Source of the DNA: Chloroflexota bacterium
GTDB taxonomy: Bacteria > Chloroflexota > Anaerolineae > Anaerolineales > UBA4823
NCBI GenBank assembly: GCA_020349245.1
Contig: CP070764.1
Location: 2,325,618-2,375,121, forward strand
Length of the DNA: 49,504 bases
Reading direction: 5' to 3'
Made by a program: the position numbers and the translations under genes. This document shows, piece by piece, positions 15,163-23,377 of this stretch (positions are counted from its first letter, which is position 1; every line of letters begins with the position of its first letter). The notes beneath the pieces are model-generated. The model did not search any database. It was not told the origin of the DNA and saw only the letters and a program-made list of their open reading frames with translations.

Positions 15163-16284
15163 TCACGGTGCAGCAGAACGTATTGCCGAATCCAGATCTA
15201 CCCAGAGATCTTCGAGGTCTTCGATACCAACGCTAAGTCGCAGAAGTGAAGGTGGAAGGTGTCCCTGTCCTGGAACTGCAGCTCTTCGTTCTATAGTTGA
15301 TTCCACTGCTCCCAGACTGGTGGCATGGCGGATCAGCCTGACGCTTTGGCAAACTCCATCAGCAAACTCGGCTCCTCCAAGCAGATCGAAGGAAATCATG
15401 GTTCCAAAACCCTTAAGCACGCGTTTTGCAGTTCCATGCGTCGGATGGGAAGGTAAGCCGGGATAACGGACACGAGTGACCAGTGGGTGCATCTCAAGCT
15501 GCTCTGAAAGCTTCATGGCTGTTTGTTGAGCCCTTTGCAAGCGAAGTGCAAGAGTCCTTGCACCACGCACAGCAAGAAAGGCTTCTAGGGTTCCTGGGGT
15601 TGCGCCAGTCAACTCGCGAGACTTCCTTAGGGCGTGCCAGAATGTTTCATCCTTCGTCGTGACGACCCCTGCTAACAAGTCAGAATGGCCGCCAATGAAC
15701 TTGGTTGCAGATTGGAGGGACACCGTGGCACCGAGTTCAAGAGGTTGTTGATTCAGAGGCGTGGCAAAGGTGTTGTCCACCACAACTATCGCTGTGGGCT
15801 TGCGTGGTGCTGTGCAGACAGCTTCCAAATCCAATACTGTCAGCAGCGGGTTGGAGGGTGATTCAAGCCAAATCAAGTCTGCGACACCGCAGGAGCGAAT
15901 CCAGCCGGCTGTATCGTCCATCGCCAGGCGCTGCACCGACCAGCGCCTTTTTTCAGCACCCGCTGCAGCCAAGCCTGCAACACCTTGATAGCAATCTTCC
16001 GGCAGTACCACAATGGCACCAGCTTCAAGCTGATCAAACACTGCGGCAATGGCAGCCATTCCGGAAGCAAACGCAACAGCCTTACCAGACTCAAGCCCGC
16101 CGACGACTTCTTCGAGCGCTTCCCAGGTCGGAGTACCATCACCGCGCGCGTATTCCCGCCCCTTGCCGATGATGAAGTTCGATGCGGGGATCAATGGGAC
16201 ATTCAGTGGAGCACCAGCCTCCGAAGATCGTCCCGCCGTGACGAGCCACGATTCTGGTTTGATTTCAAATGGGTATTTTTCCAT
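15163..16284 (-). CDS. PLP-dependent trans-sulfuration enzyme (cystathionine gamma-synthase/lyase family)
   Basis: 373 residues from the ATG at 16284; an in-frame GTG at 16302 is a weaker alternative, since GGAGG lies 11 nt before the ATG. Family motifs are FASGMAAIAAV, VVDNTFATP and the PLP-Lys loop SATKFIGGHSDLLAG. The C-terminus has the usual LRLSVGIEDLEDL. The family makes or splits cystathionine, or eliminates from sulfur amino acids, using PLP. Synthase and lyase cannot be separated by eye. The gene is somewhat richer in GC than its neighbours, which may hint at transfer but is not decisive. It stands alone. Confidence 0.85.
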   Translation of the reverse strand: MEKYPFEIKPESWLVTAGRSSEAGAPLNVPLIPASNFIIGKGREYARGDGTPTWEALEEVVGGLESGKAVAFASGMAAIAAVFDQLEAGAIVVLPEDCYQGVAGLAAAGAEKRRWSVQRLAMDDTAGWIRSCGVADLIWLESPSNPLLTVLDLEAVCTAPRKPTAIVVVDNTFATPLNQQPLELGATVSLQSATKFIGGHSDLLAGVVTTKDETFWHALRKSRELTGATPGTLEAFLAVRGARTLALRLQRAQQTAMKLSEQLEMHPLVTRVRYPGLPSHPTHGTAKRVLKGFGTMISFDLLGGAEFADGVCQSVRLIRHATSLGAVESTIERRAAVPGQGHLPPSLLRLSVGIEDLEDLWVDLDSAIRSAAP

Positions 16285-16302
16285 TTTTCCGGATACCTCC
16301 AC

Positions 16303-16651
16303 ACAGGAAGAATTTTGGTGCAGCTCTTAAAAATCGAAAGCGAATTCAGAGAACAAACATGCAAAGTAAAATTGATTGGTAACTCAAATTTACCATCCGC
16401 GTAACCAATATGTGAATTTTACACGAATCAATTCGGTACAAGACTTTAATATTATCCGTTCTTTCAACCTCCTGGATGGGGATATTAATATACTCGAGAA
16501 TCCAGCTTGATAGTTTGATACCATTCGTAGCATCCGACTTTCAAACGATGGTCTCTTGTAGAGTGACGGAATCTATCTCGATCTCTGGTTGACTTTTGCG
16601 GAGGTAGTGCTCGGACTCCAAAAACCTTTGGTCGTTGCAGCTTTCATCCAG
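16303..16651. other. Intergenic region between the trans-sulfuration gene and udk
   Basis: Divergent promoter region of about 350 bp without a gene. It holds an imperfect inverted repeat, TTGGTAAC (16376-16383) with GTAACCAA (16401-16408), 7 of 8 pairs, upstream of the minus-strand gene. This could be an operator or leader hairpin. No recognisable SAM riboswitch was found. Confidence 0.4.
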
Positions 16652-16657
16652 TATAAT
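16628..16657 (+). promoter_or_regulatory. Promoter for leaderless udk
   Basis: TTGGTC (16628-16633), 18-nt spacer, consensus TATAAT (16652-16657). Only six nt separate the -10 from the ATG, so transcription should begin at or next to the start codon. Confidence 0.65.
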
Positions 16658-16663
16658 TCACCC

Positions 16664-17302
16664 ATGATCAAGCGTACCACTCCTCTCATTATTGGAATTG
16701 CAGGTGGAACCGGGTCCGGAAAAACAACCATCGCCAATGTCATTCTTGGTCGTGTTGGCACCCAGCACATCGCCTATTTACCACATGATGCCTATTACAA
16801 AGACCTGAAAGACCTGCCCGTCGCACAGCGGGACATGATCAATTTCGATCACCCCGACTCGTTGGATACAGGTCTACTCATACAACACCTCCGGCAGCTG
16901 AAGGAGTGGAAATCGATCGAACTCCCGGTCTATGACTTTAAAACTCATACCCGGACCTCCCGGTCGTTGACTGTTGAACCGCAATCGGTGATCATCGTGG
17001 AGGGGATCCTTATATTTGTCGAGCAAGAGTTGCGTGATGAATTTGACGTGAAAATCTTTGTTGATACCGATCCTGATATTCGCTTCATCCGCCGCCTGCA
17101 AAGGGATATCGCCGAACGTGGCCGCACAACCGACTCTGTGATCCAGCAATATTTGAATACTGTCCGGCCAATGCACTTGGAGTTCGTGGATCCTTCGAAG
17201 CGCTACGCCGATGTGATAATTCCTGAGGGGGGACGAAACACCGTTGCCATGGATATGGTCGTATCACGCTTACGTGATTTGCTGCGCGGTGAGCAGGATT
17301 AA
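16664..17302 (+). CDS. udk: Uridine kinase
   Basis: 212 residues. It phosphorylates uridine and cytidine in pyrimidine salvage. The P-loop is GGTGSGKT (14-21). HDAYYKDL and NFDHPDSLDT match the uridine-binding region, and VEGILIF is the Walker-B-like strand. The start at 16664 is chosen because a consensus -10 box lies six nt upstream; the frame extends further but would cross the promoter. One nt separates its stop from the next ATG, so it heads a three-gene operon. Confidence 0.93.
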   Translation: MIKRTTPLIIGIAGGTGSGKTTIANVILGRVGTQHIAYLPHDAYYKDLKDLPVAQRDMINFDHPDSLDTGLLIQHLRQLKEWKSIELPVYDFKTHTRTSRSLTVEPQSVIIVEGILIFVEQELRDEFDVKIFVDTDPDIRFIRRLQRDIAERGRTTDSVIQQYLNTVRPMHLEFVDPSKRYADVIIPEGGRNTVAMDMVVSRLRDLLRGEQD

Positions 17303-17303
17303 T

Positions 17304-17921
17304 ATGGTCTCAAAATCCAAGTCAGATTCAGAAACTGGGTTGCAGCGCTCGACCAGGCGCATAACCAGTTTTTTTAAATCATTATTGACACCTGAAAAAC
17401 GATTAACCATCGCCAGGATAATGGCTTTATTCGTGGTCATTGCCTTGAGTGTGTATATCTTTAGCATCCGAGACCAAGCCGAACAATTAGCTGTTTATGG
17501 CTATCCAGGGATCTTCGTCCTCTCCTTTCTTGCATACGCAACCGTGTTGTTACCGGCACCTGGCGTAGCAGTTGTTTTCACTATGGGTAGCGTATTCAAT
17601 CCGATCGGCGTTGCGGTTGCTGCCGGCACCGGTGCAGCGCTTGGTGAACTTTCTGGGTATCTGGCGGGTTTCAGCGGTCAAGCCGTCGTGGAAAGAGTTG
17701 ATATTTACGGGCGCCTAATTTCCTGGATGAAGAAGTACGGCTCAATCACGATCCTGTTTCTGGCTGCGATACCGAACCCATTTTTTGATTTGGCAGGGCT
17801 TGCAGCAGGTTCTTTAAAAATGCACGTAATCCGGTTTTTTGTCTGGTGCTGGCTGGGGGAAATCATCAAAATGGCAATCTTTGCTTATGCGGGGGCAAAA
17901 TCAATCGAATTCCTGTTTTAA
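17304..17921 (+). CDS. VTT/DedA-like (TVP38 family) membrane protein
   Basis: 205 residues. A short basic N-terminus leads to about five hydrophobic segments. The VTT signature region includes LLPAPGVAVVFTMGSVFNP, GAALGELSGYLAGF and IPNPFFDLAGLAAGS. The family is linked to lipid scrambling or membrane homeostasis; the substrate is unknown. The ATG at 17304 follows the udk stop directly and has AGGA six nt upstream, so translation is coupled. Confidence 0.85.
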   Translation: MVSKSKSDSETGLQRSTRRITSFFKSLLTPEKRLTIARIMALFVVIALSVYIFSIRDQAEQLAVYGYPGIFVLSFLAYATVLLPAPGVAVVFTMGSVFNPIGVAVAAGTGAALGELSGYLAGFSGQAVVERVDIYGRLISWMKKYGSITILFLAAIPNPFFDLAGLAAGSLKMHVIRFFVWCWLGEIIKMAIFAYAGAKSIEFLF

Positions 17922-17941
17922 TTTCTGAGGAGAGTATATCG

Positions 17942-19309
17942 ATGATGGACTACACCGAAATTAATGACTTCCTGAAATCAAACCTTGACCAGAGTTTAGC
18001 GGAACTATCTCGACTCTGTGCTCAACCGAGTGTGGCCGCCCAAAATTTGGGTATGCAGGAATGCGCAGAGCTGGTCGCGGAGATGTTGAGGAAGAGAAAT
18101 TTTACGGTCGAGATAATGCCTACCGAAGGTGCTCCGGTCGTATTTGCAGAACAAGATGGAAAAACAGATAAAACTCTCTTATTTTATAACCATTACGATG
18201 TCCAGCCTCCGGAACCACTTGATGAGTGGTATACCCCTCCCTTTGAACCTGCCATCCGCAATGGCAAAATGTACGCCCGGGGAGTCAGCGACGATAAAGG
18301 ACACATCGTCAGCCGGCTCCATGCGATCGATGCGATCCTGGCAACCGCGGGCGAGCTCCCCTGTAAGATCAAGTTTGTCATTGAAGGTGAAGAAGAGACC
18401 AGCAGTGTCCACCTTCACGACTTCATCCAGGTCCACAAGGAAAAGCTAGCAGCTGATGCCTGCATCTGGGAATTTGGAGGTGTCGATCACCGGGAAGTGC
18501 CGATCCAGTATTTAGGCATGCGCGGTATTTGCTATGTTGAACTATCCGTGCGAACTGCCGCGATCGATGCCCACTCCGGCTTAGGCGGATCAATTTTTCC
18601 CAACGCAGCCTGGAGGCTGATCTGGGCGCTCCGTTACATCAAGGGCACAGACGAACGCATCCGTATTCCAGGTCACTACGATGATGTGGTCCCACCCAGC
18701 GAAAGAGACCTGCAGCTGGTCGAGGCGCTTCCAGAGGTTGCAGATGAACTTAAAACGCGATACGGTGTAGAGCATTTCCTCAAAGGATTAACCGGTGGGA
18801 TTGACTTGCGCCTTGCGGAAATCTTTGAACCCACCTGCACTATCTGTGGTTTCAACGCGGGATACCAGGGTGAAGGGGCAAAAACTGTCTTACCCGGTTA
18901 TGCTTCTGCCAAGGTTGATTTCCGCTTGGTTCCGAATCAAAGACCAGAAAATGTGCTGATCAGCCTGCGTAATTTCTTGGATGAAGGTGGTTTCGAGGAT
19001 ATCGAGATCACTTATTTGGGTGGCGAACCCCCGGCACGCACTGATCCCGATGACCCGTTTGTGGATCTGGTTGTCAGAACTGCCGAGCCGGTTTACGGAG
19101 TACCTATGCAGATCGCACCAATGATCGGCGGCTCTGGTCCAAACTACCCCTTCATCCATACATTGAACCTGCCTGTGGCTACGGCGGGTGTTGGCTATCC
19201 GGGATCGCAGGCACACGCCCCCAACGAGAATATGCGGATAGACTTGTATTTGAAAGGCGCAGAGCATATCACCCGGATTATCCGGGAATTTGGGAATTCG
19301 GACCTGTAA
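17942..19309 (+). CDS. M20 family metallopeptidase (dipeptidase, CNDP-like)
   Basis: 455 residues. A di-zinc exopeptidase with HYDVQP (metal His and catalytic Asp), SDDKG (bridging Asp), EGEEETSS (catalytic and metal Glu) and HAPNEN (metal His). The dimerisation lid sits in the middle (about 180-340). The family hydrolyses dipeptides or related amides in the cytoplasm. Start ATG 17942 (or 17945) with GAGGAG upstream, 20 nt after the VTT gene. Third gene of the operon with udk. Confidence 0.93.
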   Translation: MMDYTEINDFLKSNLDQSLAELSRLCAQPSVAAQNLGMQECAELVAEMLRKRNFTVEIMPTEGAPVVFAEQDGKTDKTLLFYNHYDVQPPEPLDEWYTPPFEPAIRNGKMYARGVSDDKGHIVSRLHAIDAILATAGELPCKIKFVIEGEEETSSVHLHDFIQVHKEKLAADACIWEFGGVDHREVPIQYLGMRGICYVELSVRTAAIDAHSGLGGSIFPNAAWRLIWALRYIKGTDERIRIPGHYDDVVPPSERDLQLVEALPEVADELKTRYGVEHFLKGLTGGIDLRLAEIFEPTCTICGFNAGYQGEGAKTVLPGYASAKVDFRLVPNQRPENVLISLRNFLDEGGFEDIEITYLGGEPPARTDPDDPFVDLVVRTAEPVYGVPMQIAPMIGGSGPNYPFIHTLNLPVATAGVGYPGSQAHAPNENMRIDLYLKGAEHITRIIREFGNSDL

Positions 19310-19400
19310 ATCTCCGCGAAAACCTTTTATCTATACGCATTCAGCGGTTATTTGCAGGTACAAACTTCATATTCAGTTATCGATTTCCTTTAGTGGCTAT

Positions 19401-20894
19401 CTAGCGTTGTGTTTTTTTCATCGCTGCATATTTCTCTTTGCCCAGGGTATTAACCCGATCCCAAGCATCTTCGACGAGCTCAACCTCCCGATTTGTCTCG
19501 GGCAGTTCGCCATACCTTATCCCCAGGTAGGCTTGGGTGATCAATTCGATTTCATCCTGCCTCTCCGGCAGGATATCTTCCAAGACTGGCAAAAACTCAA
19601 GCGGTGTAAAAGCCGGTGGTCGAGGCTCCCCCAGCTTCTCAGCTAAATCCATCAAGCGGGAATATATCCGCCGTATTTTCGCAGCAGCTAACCAGCGCTG
19701 GCTGGCGCGCAGGTTCCTGCGCCTGGAGAGAGATTGACTCAATTCATCCAGCCTTTTCTGTATAGCCTGTCGGATCATCTTAAGTATGTCCCCTCGCTCG
19801 ATTATGGATTCGCGCTCATCCACTTTTGAATATCTTTCACGCAGAAACCAGCGTGAGATGCTGAAAAGGATGGCTGCAACAATCAATATCACAAAAGTCC
19901 AGAGTAAGATTGGTTTTATTAACTGCATCCAGTTTGCCAGGCTGGGAATATCGATTAAACTCAGGAAGTTGTTCGCCAGATTACCGAATGTATTGCGTAA
20001 GTCTTCTAATGCCGACACCAGATTTCGAAAAGCTCCTGAATCCTGTGGTAACACGGACCCGAATCTTTCCAGAATGAAAATCACCGGGCTGATGATCAGC
20101 AGTGTCAGCAGACCGAAGAGACCCAGGAATAATCCCCCGATCACGCTCAGCAAGTTAGTGCGGTCAGAGAACAACCAGGCAATGAATGCTGCCAGACCGA
20201 CGATCACCAAAGTAGTGAAGAAAATGCCCAGGAACCAGCGCAAGTCGAATGGATTGTCCGTCCCACCTCGCAGCTGAGTGATCGTGAAAATTCGAGCAGC
20301 CCCAAGAGCGATCAGCGCAGAGACGAAGAACAGGTACAACAAGAATCCCGGGGTTTCTCCAGTTACGATTGTATTTACGAATATATACGCCGTGTACATC
20401 CCCAAACCGAGGTAGAAATTTTGCCGGACCGAAACCGGGTCAATGAACTTGGTCGCTAAAGATAAACCTCGCCAAAATACTATTAGTACAAGCACGAGCA
20501 CCAGGAATTCATCCGGGATGAGACCACCGATGTCACTGAACGCCCTGAAGGGACGGTTGACAAGTTCATCAAAACTGAGCGGTTCGGCTTCATAGAGCAA
20601 CAGCCTTAATCCGAGAAACACACACAAGACGATCAAACCCAGGGAAATACCTCTGCGGATGGCTAGCTTGATATCTAGATAATTCATCAGCCGGGTGGAG
20701 AGATTCGCCACCAACAAAAAAACAAAAAACACGAGGAAAACTTTCCAACTTGACACAGCATTGGTCGCGGGTGTCAGGGAGCGGTACCAGGGAACCACCC
20801 AGGATAATTCCATGATCATCAACGCGAACACTGATAGCTCTCGCCAATAGCGAATTTGCGGTAATCGGAGCGTAGTTATTTCTTGGGAAGCCAT
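19401..20894 (-). CDS. Multi-pass membrane protein with C-terminal DUF4129
   Basis: 497 residues. About ten membrane segments fill the first 380 residues. A soluble C-terminal part (about 400-497) matches DUF4129, with AAAKIRRIYSRLMDLAEKLG, PAFTPLEFLP and TQAYLGIRYGELPE. The start ATG at 20894 lies 10 nt after the DUF58 stop, and a longer upstream frame is unlikely. DUF4129 often occurs fused to a transglutaminase, but no such domain is seen here. Last gene of the MoxR-DUF58-DUF4129 operon. The role is not known. Confidence 0.8.
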   Translation of the reverse strand: MASQEITTLRLPQIRYWRELSVFALMIMELSWVVPWYRSLTPATNAVSSWKVFLVFFVFLLVANLSTRLMNYLDIKLAIRRGISLGLIVLCVFLGLRLLLYEAEPLSFDELVNRPFRAFSDIGGLIPDEFLVLVLVLIVFWRGLSLATKFIDPVSVRQNFYLGLGMYTAYIFVNTIVTGETPGFLLYLFFVSALIALGAARIFTITQLRGGTDNPFDLRWFLGIFFTTLVIVGLAAFIAWLFSDRTNLLSVIGGLFLGLFGLLTLLIISPVIFILERFGSVLPQDSGAFRNLVSALEDLRNTFGNLANNFLSLIDIPSLANWMQLIKPILLWTFVILIVAAILFSISRWFLRERYSKVDERESIIERGDILKMIRQAIQKRLDELSQSLSRRRNLRASQRWLAAAKIRRIYSRLMDLAEKLGEPRPPAFTPLEFLPVLEDILPERQDEIELITQAYLGIRYGELPETNREVELVEDAWDRVNTLGKEKYAAMKKTQR

Positions 20895-20904
20895 CACAAA
20901 TAAG

Positions 20905-22104
20905 TCAGGAAGCGTCTTCAGGATCAAAGGGTAGGTGGTATGTCTGGATCCCTGGAACAATCTCAGGTGGTTTTCTGGCGAAAGAGAGTAGGGAAATTCG
21001 CCTACCATGGTGCTTGAGCTGGACCAAGGTTTCAAACAATTCCGGGTTGGTAACTGCAGTGACGATCAGCAAAGTCGCTCCATATGCTACTCTTGGCACC
21101 TGCTGGATGAGAAATTTTTCAAAGGGCCCGGTGACAACTGGGGTCACACCAGCCAGCGCTTCCAACAAGGAGGCGAGCTGTTTCGGCGATCGACCAGGTG
21201 GGATACGGAAAGGTTGGTCGGCATGGGCCAAACAGCCATTAGCGATGAGTCCAACCCGGTAACCATCCTCAATACCCCTGGTAACCAGAGTCGCAGCCAC
21301 TCTGATGATATGTTCCAGCAGCTCAGGATTGGTGCCCTCCCAAAAGCGGGAGAAAGTGCTGATGTTAAGGCAAACCACCATGATGTTCGCAGAAGTGGGT
21401 TGATATACTTTTACCTGCAGTTGGCCAGTATGGGCTGTCGCTGGCCAATGGACCTGTCGGAAGCTGTCTTCAGGTAGATAATCTCTCACTCCAATCGGTT
21501 GATTTGGATCTTCGTAGAGTCGGCGTCGTGAACGGCGATCGCCAAAGGGGTCTTCGGCAGGCAAATGCAGCCGGTTAAAGGGAATTAAAGCCGGGAAGAC
21601 GGTCAGCAGCTCGGCAGGCTCTCTTTGTTCTGAGTGAGCAAATATCCCAAATAGATCTCCGGATTCCATCTTCACCGGCCCCACAGCATAGACCCCTCTT
21701 TTGCGAAATTCCAATGTATAAGCGCGCCTCGCCCGTTCAAACCAGCGCAAACTGAAGACGTTCGTTAGCAACCCCTGATCAGGCAGGTGAGTGGGGGCAA
21801 GAATTTCTTCATCTTCTGGACCCACAGCTTTTGGCCATGGATCCTGGATTCGCAACCAGGTCAGCGGGAGTAATTTCTGGTTTTCAATTTCAACTTGCAG
21901 TGGAACCTTTTCACCGGGAAAGGTCCTCCTATAGAATGGTTTTCGCTGGTATTGCACTCCATCCAGGGAGCGCTTCTGCCACCAGGTCGCCAAGCCTAAT
22001 ATGATTAACAATATCAGCAAAAAGGTGACCAGCAGGGGAATCCGGAAAATCACACCCAGGATAATCCCCACCACGAACAGTGGCAGAAGGCGTTTCAAAT
22101 CCAT
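20905..22104 (-). CDS. DUF58 family protein with two N-terminal membrane segments
   Basis: 399 residues. It begins with two close membrane helices (about 7-45), then an extracytoplasmic-like beta domain. The DUF58 signature follows around residue 200 (GVRDYLPEDSFRQVHW), and a vWA-like fold runs to the C-terminus (NIMVVCLNIST). DUF58 proteins work with MoxR ATPases in assembly or maturation of surface or metal-dependent complexes. The ATG directly follows the moxR TAG, with AGAGGG upstream, so coupling is certain. Confidence 0.9.
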   Translation of the reverse strand: MDLKRLLPLFVVGIILGVIFRIPLLVTFLLILLIILGLATWWQKRSLDGVQYQRKPFYRRTFPGEKVPLQVEIENQKLLPLTWLRIQDPWPKAVGPEDEEILAPTHLPDQGLLTNVFSLRWFERARRAYTLEFRKRGVYAVGPVKMESGDLFGIFAHSEQREPAELLTVFPALIPFNRLHLPAEDPFGDRRSRRRLYEDPNQPIGVRDYLPEDSFRQVHWPATAHTGQLQVKVYQPTSANIMVVCLNISTFSRFWEGTNPELLEHIIRVAATLVTRGIEDGYRVGLIANGCLAHADQPFRIPPGRSPKQLASLLEALAGVTPVVTGPFEKFLIQQVPRVAYGATLLIVTAVTNPELFETLVQLKHHGRRISLLSFARKPPEIVPGIQTYHLPFDPEDAS

Positions 22105-23040
22105 CTAACCCTCTACGGGCACAGGAACTGCTTCCACAATATCCGCCACTAGTTCTTCAGGTTGCCGCCCACGCAACTGTGCCTGCGGTGAAATCATCAA
22201 GCGGTGCGTAAGCACATGCGGCGCGAGATATTTGACATCATCGGGTAGCACGTACTCACGCCCCTGGATCCCAGCCCACGCTTGGGATGCCCAATACAGG
22301 GCTAAGGTTGCCCTGGGACTGGCACCAAGTTCAATTTCGGGGTGCTGGCGCGTTGCCCGGGCAACGGAAACGATATAATCCCGGATGGAACTCTCCACCC
22401 GTACATCTTTTCTTTTTTGCTGAAAATTTACGATCTCTTCAGGTGTGGTCACCGCTTTTAATTCCGCCAGGGGATCTTCCGCCCGGAAACGTTCAAGGAT
22501 GGCGCTTTCCTCCTGCTCGGTTGGATATCCAATCACTGATCGCAGCAGGAAGCGGTCGACTTGGGCTTCCGGAAGGGGAAAAGTTCCCTCCAATTCCACC
22601 GGATTTTGAGTTGCCATCACCAAGAAAGGACGGGGAACTTGCCTCGTCACCCCATCAATCGTTACCTGGCGCTCCTGCATCGCTTCCAGTAAAGCGGATT
22701 GCGTGCGTGGGGTTGCTCGATTGATTTCATCAGCCAGGACAACCTGACTCATGATCGGCCCTGGTCGGTACTCGAATGTTTGCTCTTTTTGATTGAACCA
22801 GTTCAAGCCTGTAACATCTGATGGAAGTAAGTCGGGTGTAAATTGAATGCGTCTAAACGAACAGCCCAATGAAATCGCTAGAGCCCGGGCAAGGGTCGTT
22901 TTCCCGATTCCTGGGACATCCTCAAGCAGTAAGTGTCCTTCGGTAAGCACAGCCACGAGGGTCAGATTAATCACGTCATCCTTGCTTACAATTACTTTTT
23001 GAATATTTTCCCTCAGTCGAAGAGCTAATTCAGCGATCAT
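22105..23040 (-). CDS. MoxR-family AAA+ ATPase
   Basis: 311 residues. Walker A is EDVPGIGKTTLA, Walker B is VVLADEINRATPRTQSALLEAM, sensor 1 is ATQNPVELEG, and an Arg finger sits in EAQVDRF. MoxR proteins are chaperone-like ATPases acting with DUF58/vWA partners. The start ATG at 23040 has GAGG six nt upstream; a TTG at 23055 is less likely. First gene of the operon. Confidence 0.93.
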   Translation of the reverse strand: MIAELALRLRENIQKVIVSKDDVINLTLVAVLTEGHLLLEDVPGIGKTTLARALAISLGCSFRRIQFTPDLLPSDVTGLNWFNQKEQTFEYRPGPIMSQVVLADEINRATPRTQSALLEAMQERQVTIDGVTRQVPRPFLVMATQNPVELEGTFPLPEAQVDRFLLRSVIGYPTEQEESAILERFRAEDPLAELKAVTTPEEIVNFQQKRKDVRVESSIRDYIVSVARATRQHPEIELGASPRATLALYWASQAWAGIQGREYVLPDDVKYLAPHVLTHRLMISPQAQLRGRQPEELVADIVEAVPVPVEG

Positions 23041-23160
23041 GGTCACCTCAGGCAAAGAAGTTTAATTTTGATACCAGTGGGCACGACATCTCGAAAATAA
23101 GAAGTTGGGATTTGTTCTGGAAAAGGTGTTGGCTGGTAGGATTTTTCCTCATCGTAAACT

Positions 23161-23189
23161 ATCTTATCAGCTCTTATTGTTTACTTCAA
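23161..23189 (-). promoter_or_regulatory. Promoter of the moxR operon
   Basis: On the minus strand: TTGAAG (23184-23189), 17-nt spacer, TAAGAT (23161-23166). It would give a leader of about 115 nt before the moxR ATG. Confidence 0.45.
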
Positions 23190-23363
23190 TAAAACAATTA
23201 TCGTTCAAATTACACTGGAACATGTTCGAGCACAGCTGGCTTTCGAATCACATATCATGGCTTTATTGGCGGCCGATTTAATTGAAATCAATTCAAGGAA
23301 CGCCCTTCGGCCAGGAGCATCCAGCGAGTGATTTCGCCCAATCCAAACCAGGAAGGTGCGAAT

Positions 23364-23371
23364 GGTATAAT
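23364..23371 (+). promoter_or_regulatory. Extended -10 promoter of leaderless dinG
   Basis: Extended -10 with TGG before consensus TATAAT (23366-23371). The ATG follows after six nt, the same geometry as udk. There is no Shine-Dalgarno sequence at the start. Confidence 0.6.
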
Positions 23372-23377
23372 CCACTC

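Larger units (their letters stand above)
23041..23377. other. Divergent intergenic region moxR / dinG
   Basis: 337 bp holding the moxR promoter (minus) and the dinG -10 (plus). No gene or structured RNA recognised. Confidence 0.5.

Noticed and set aside
16303..16660. SAM riboswitch upstream of the trans-sulfuration gene
   Set aside because: Only an imperfect inverted repeat is present; the conserved SAM-I core was not found.
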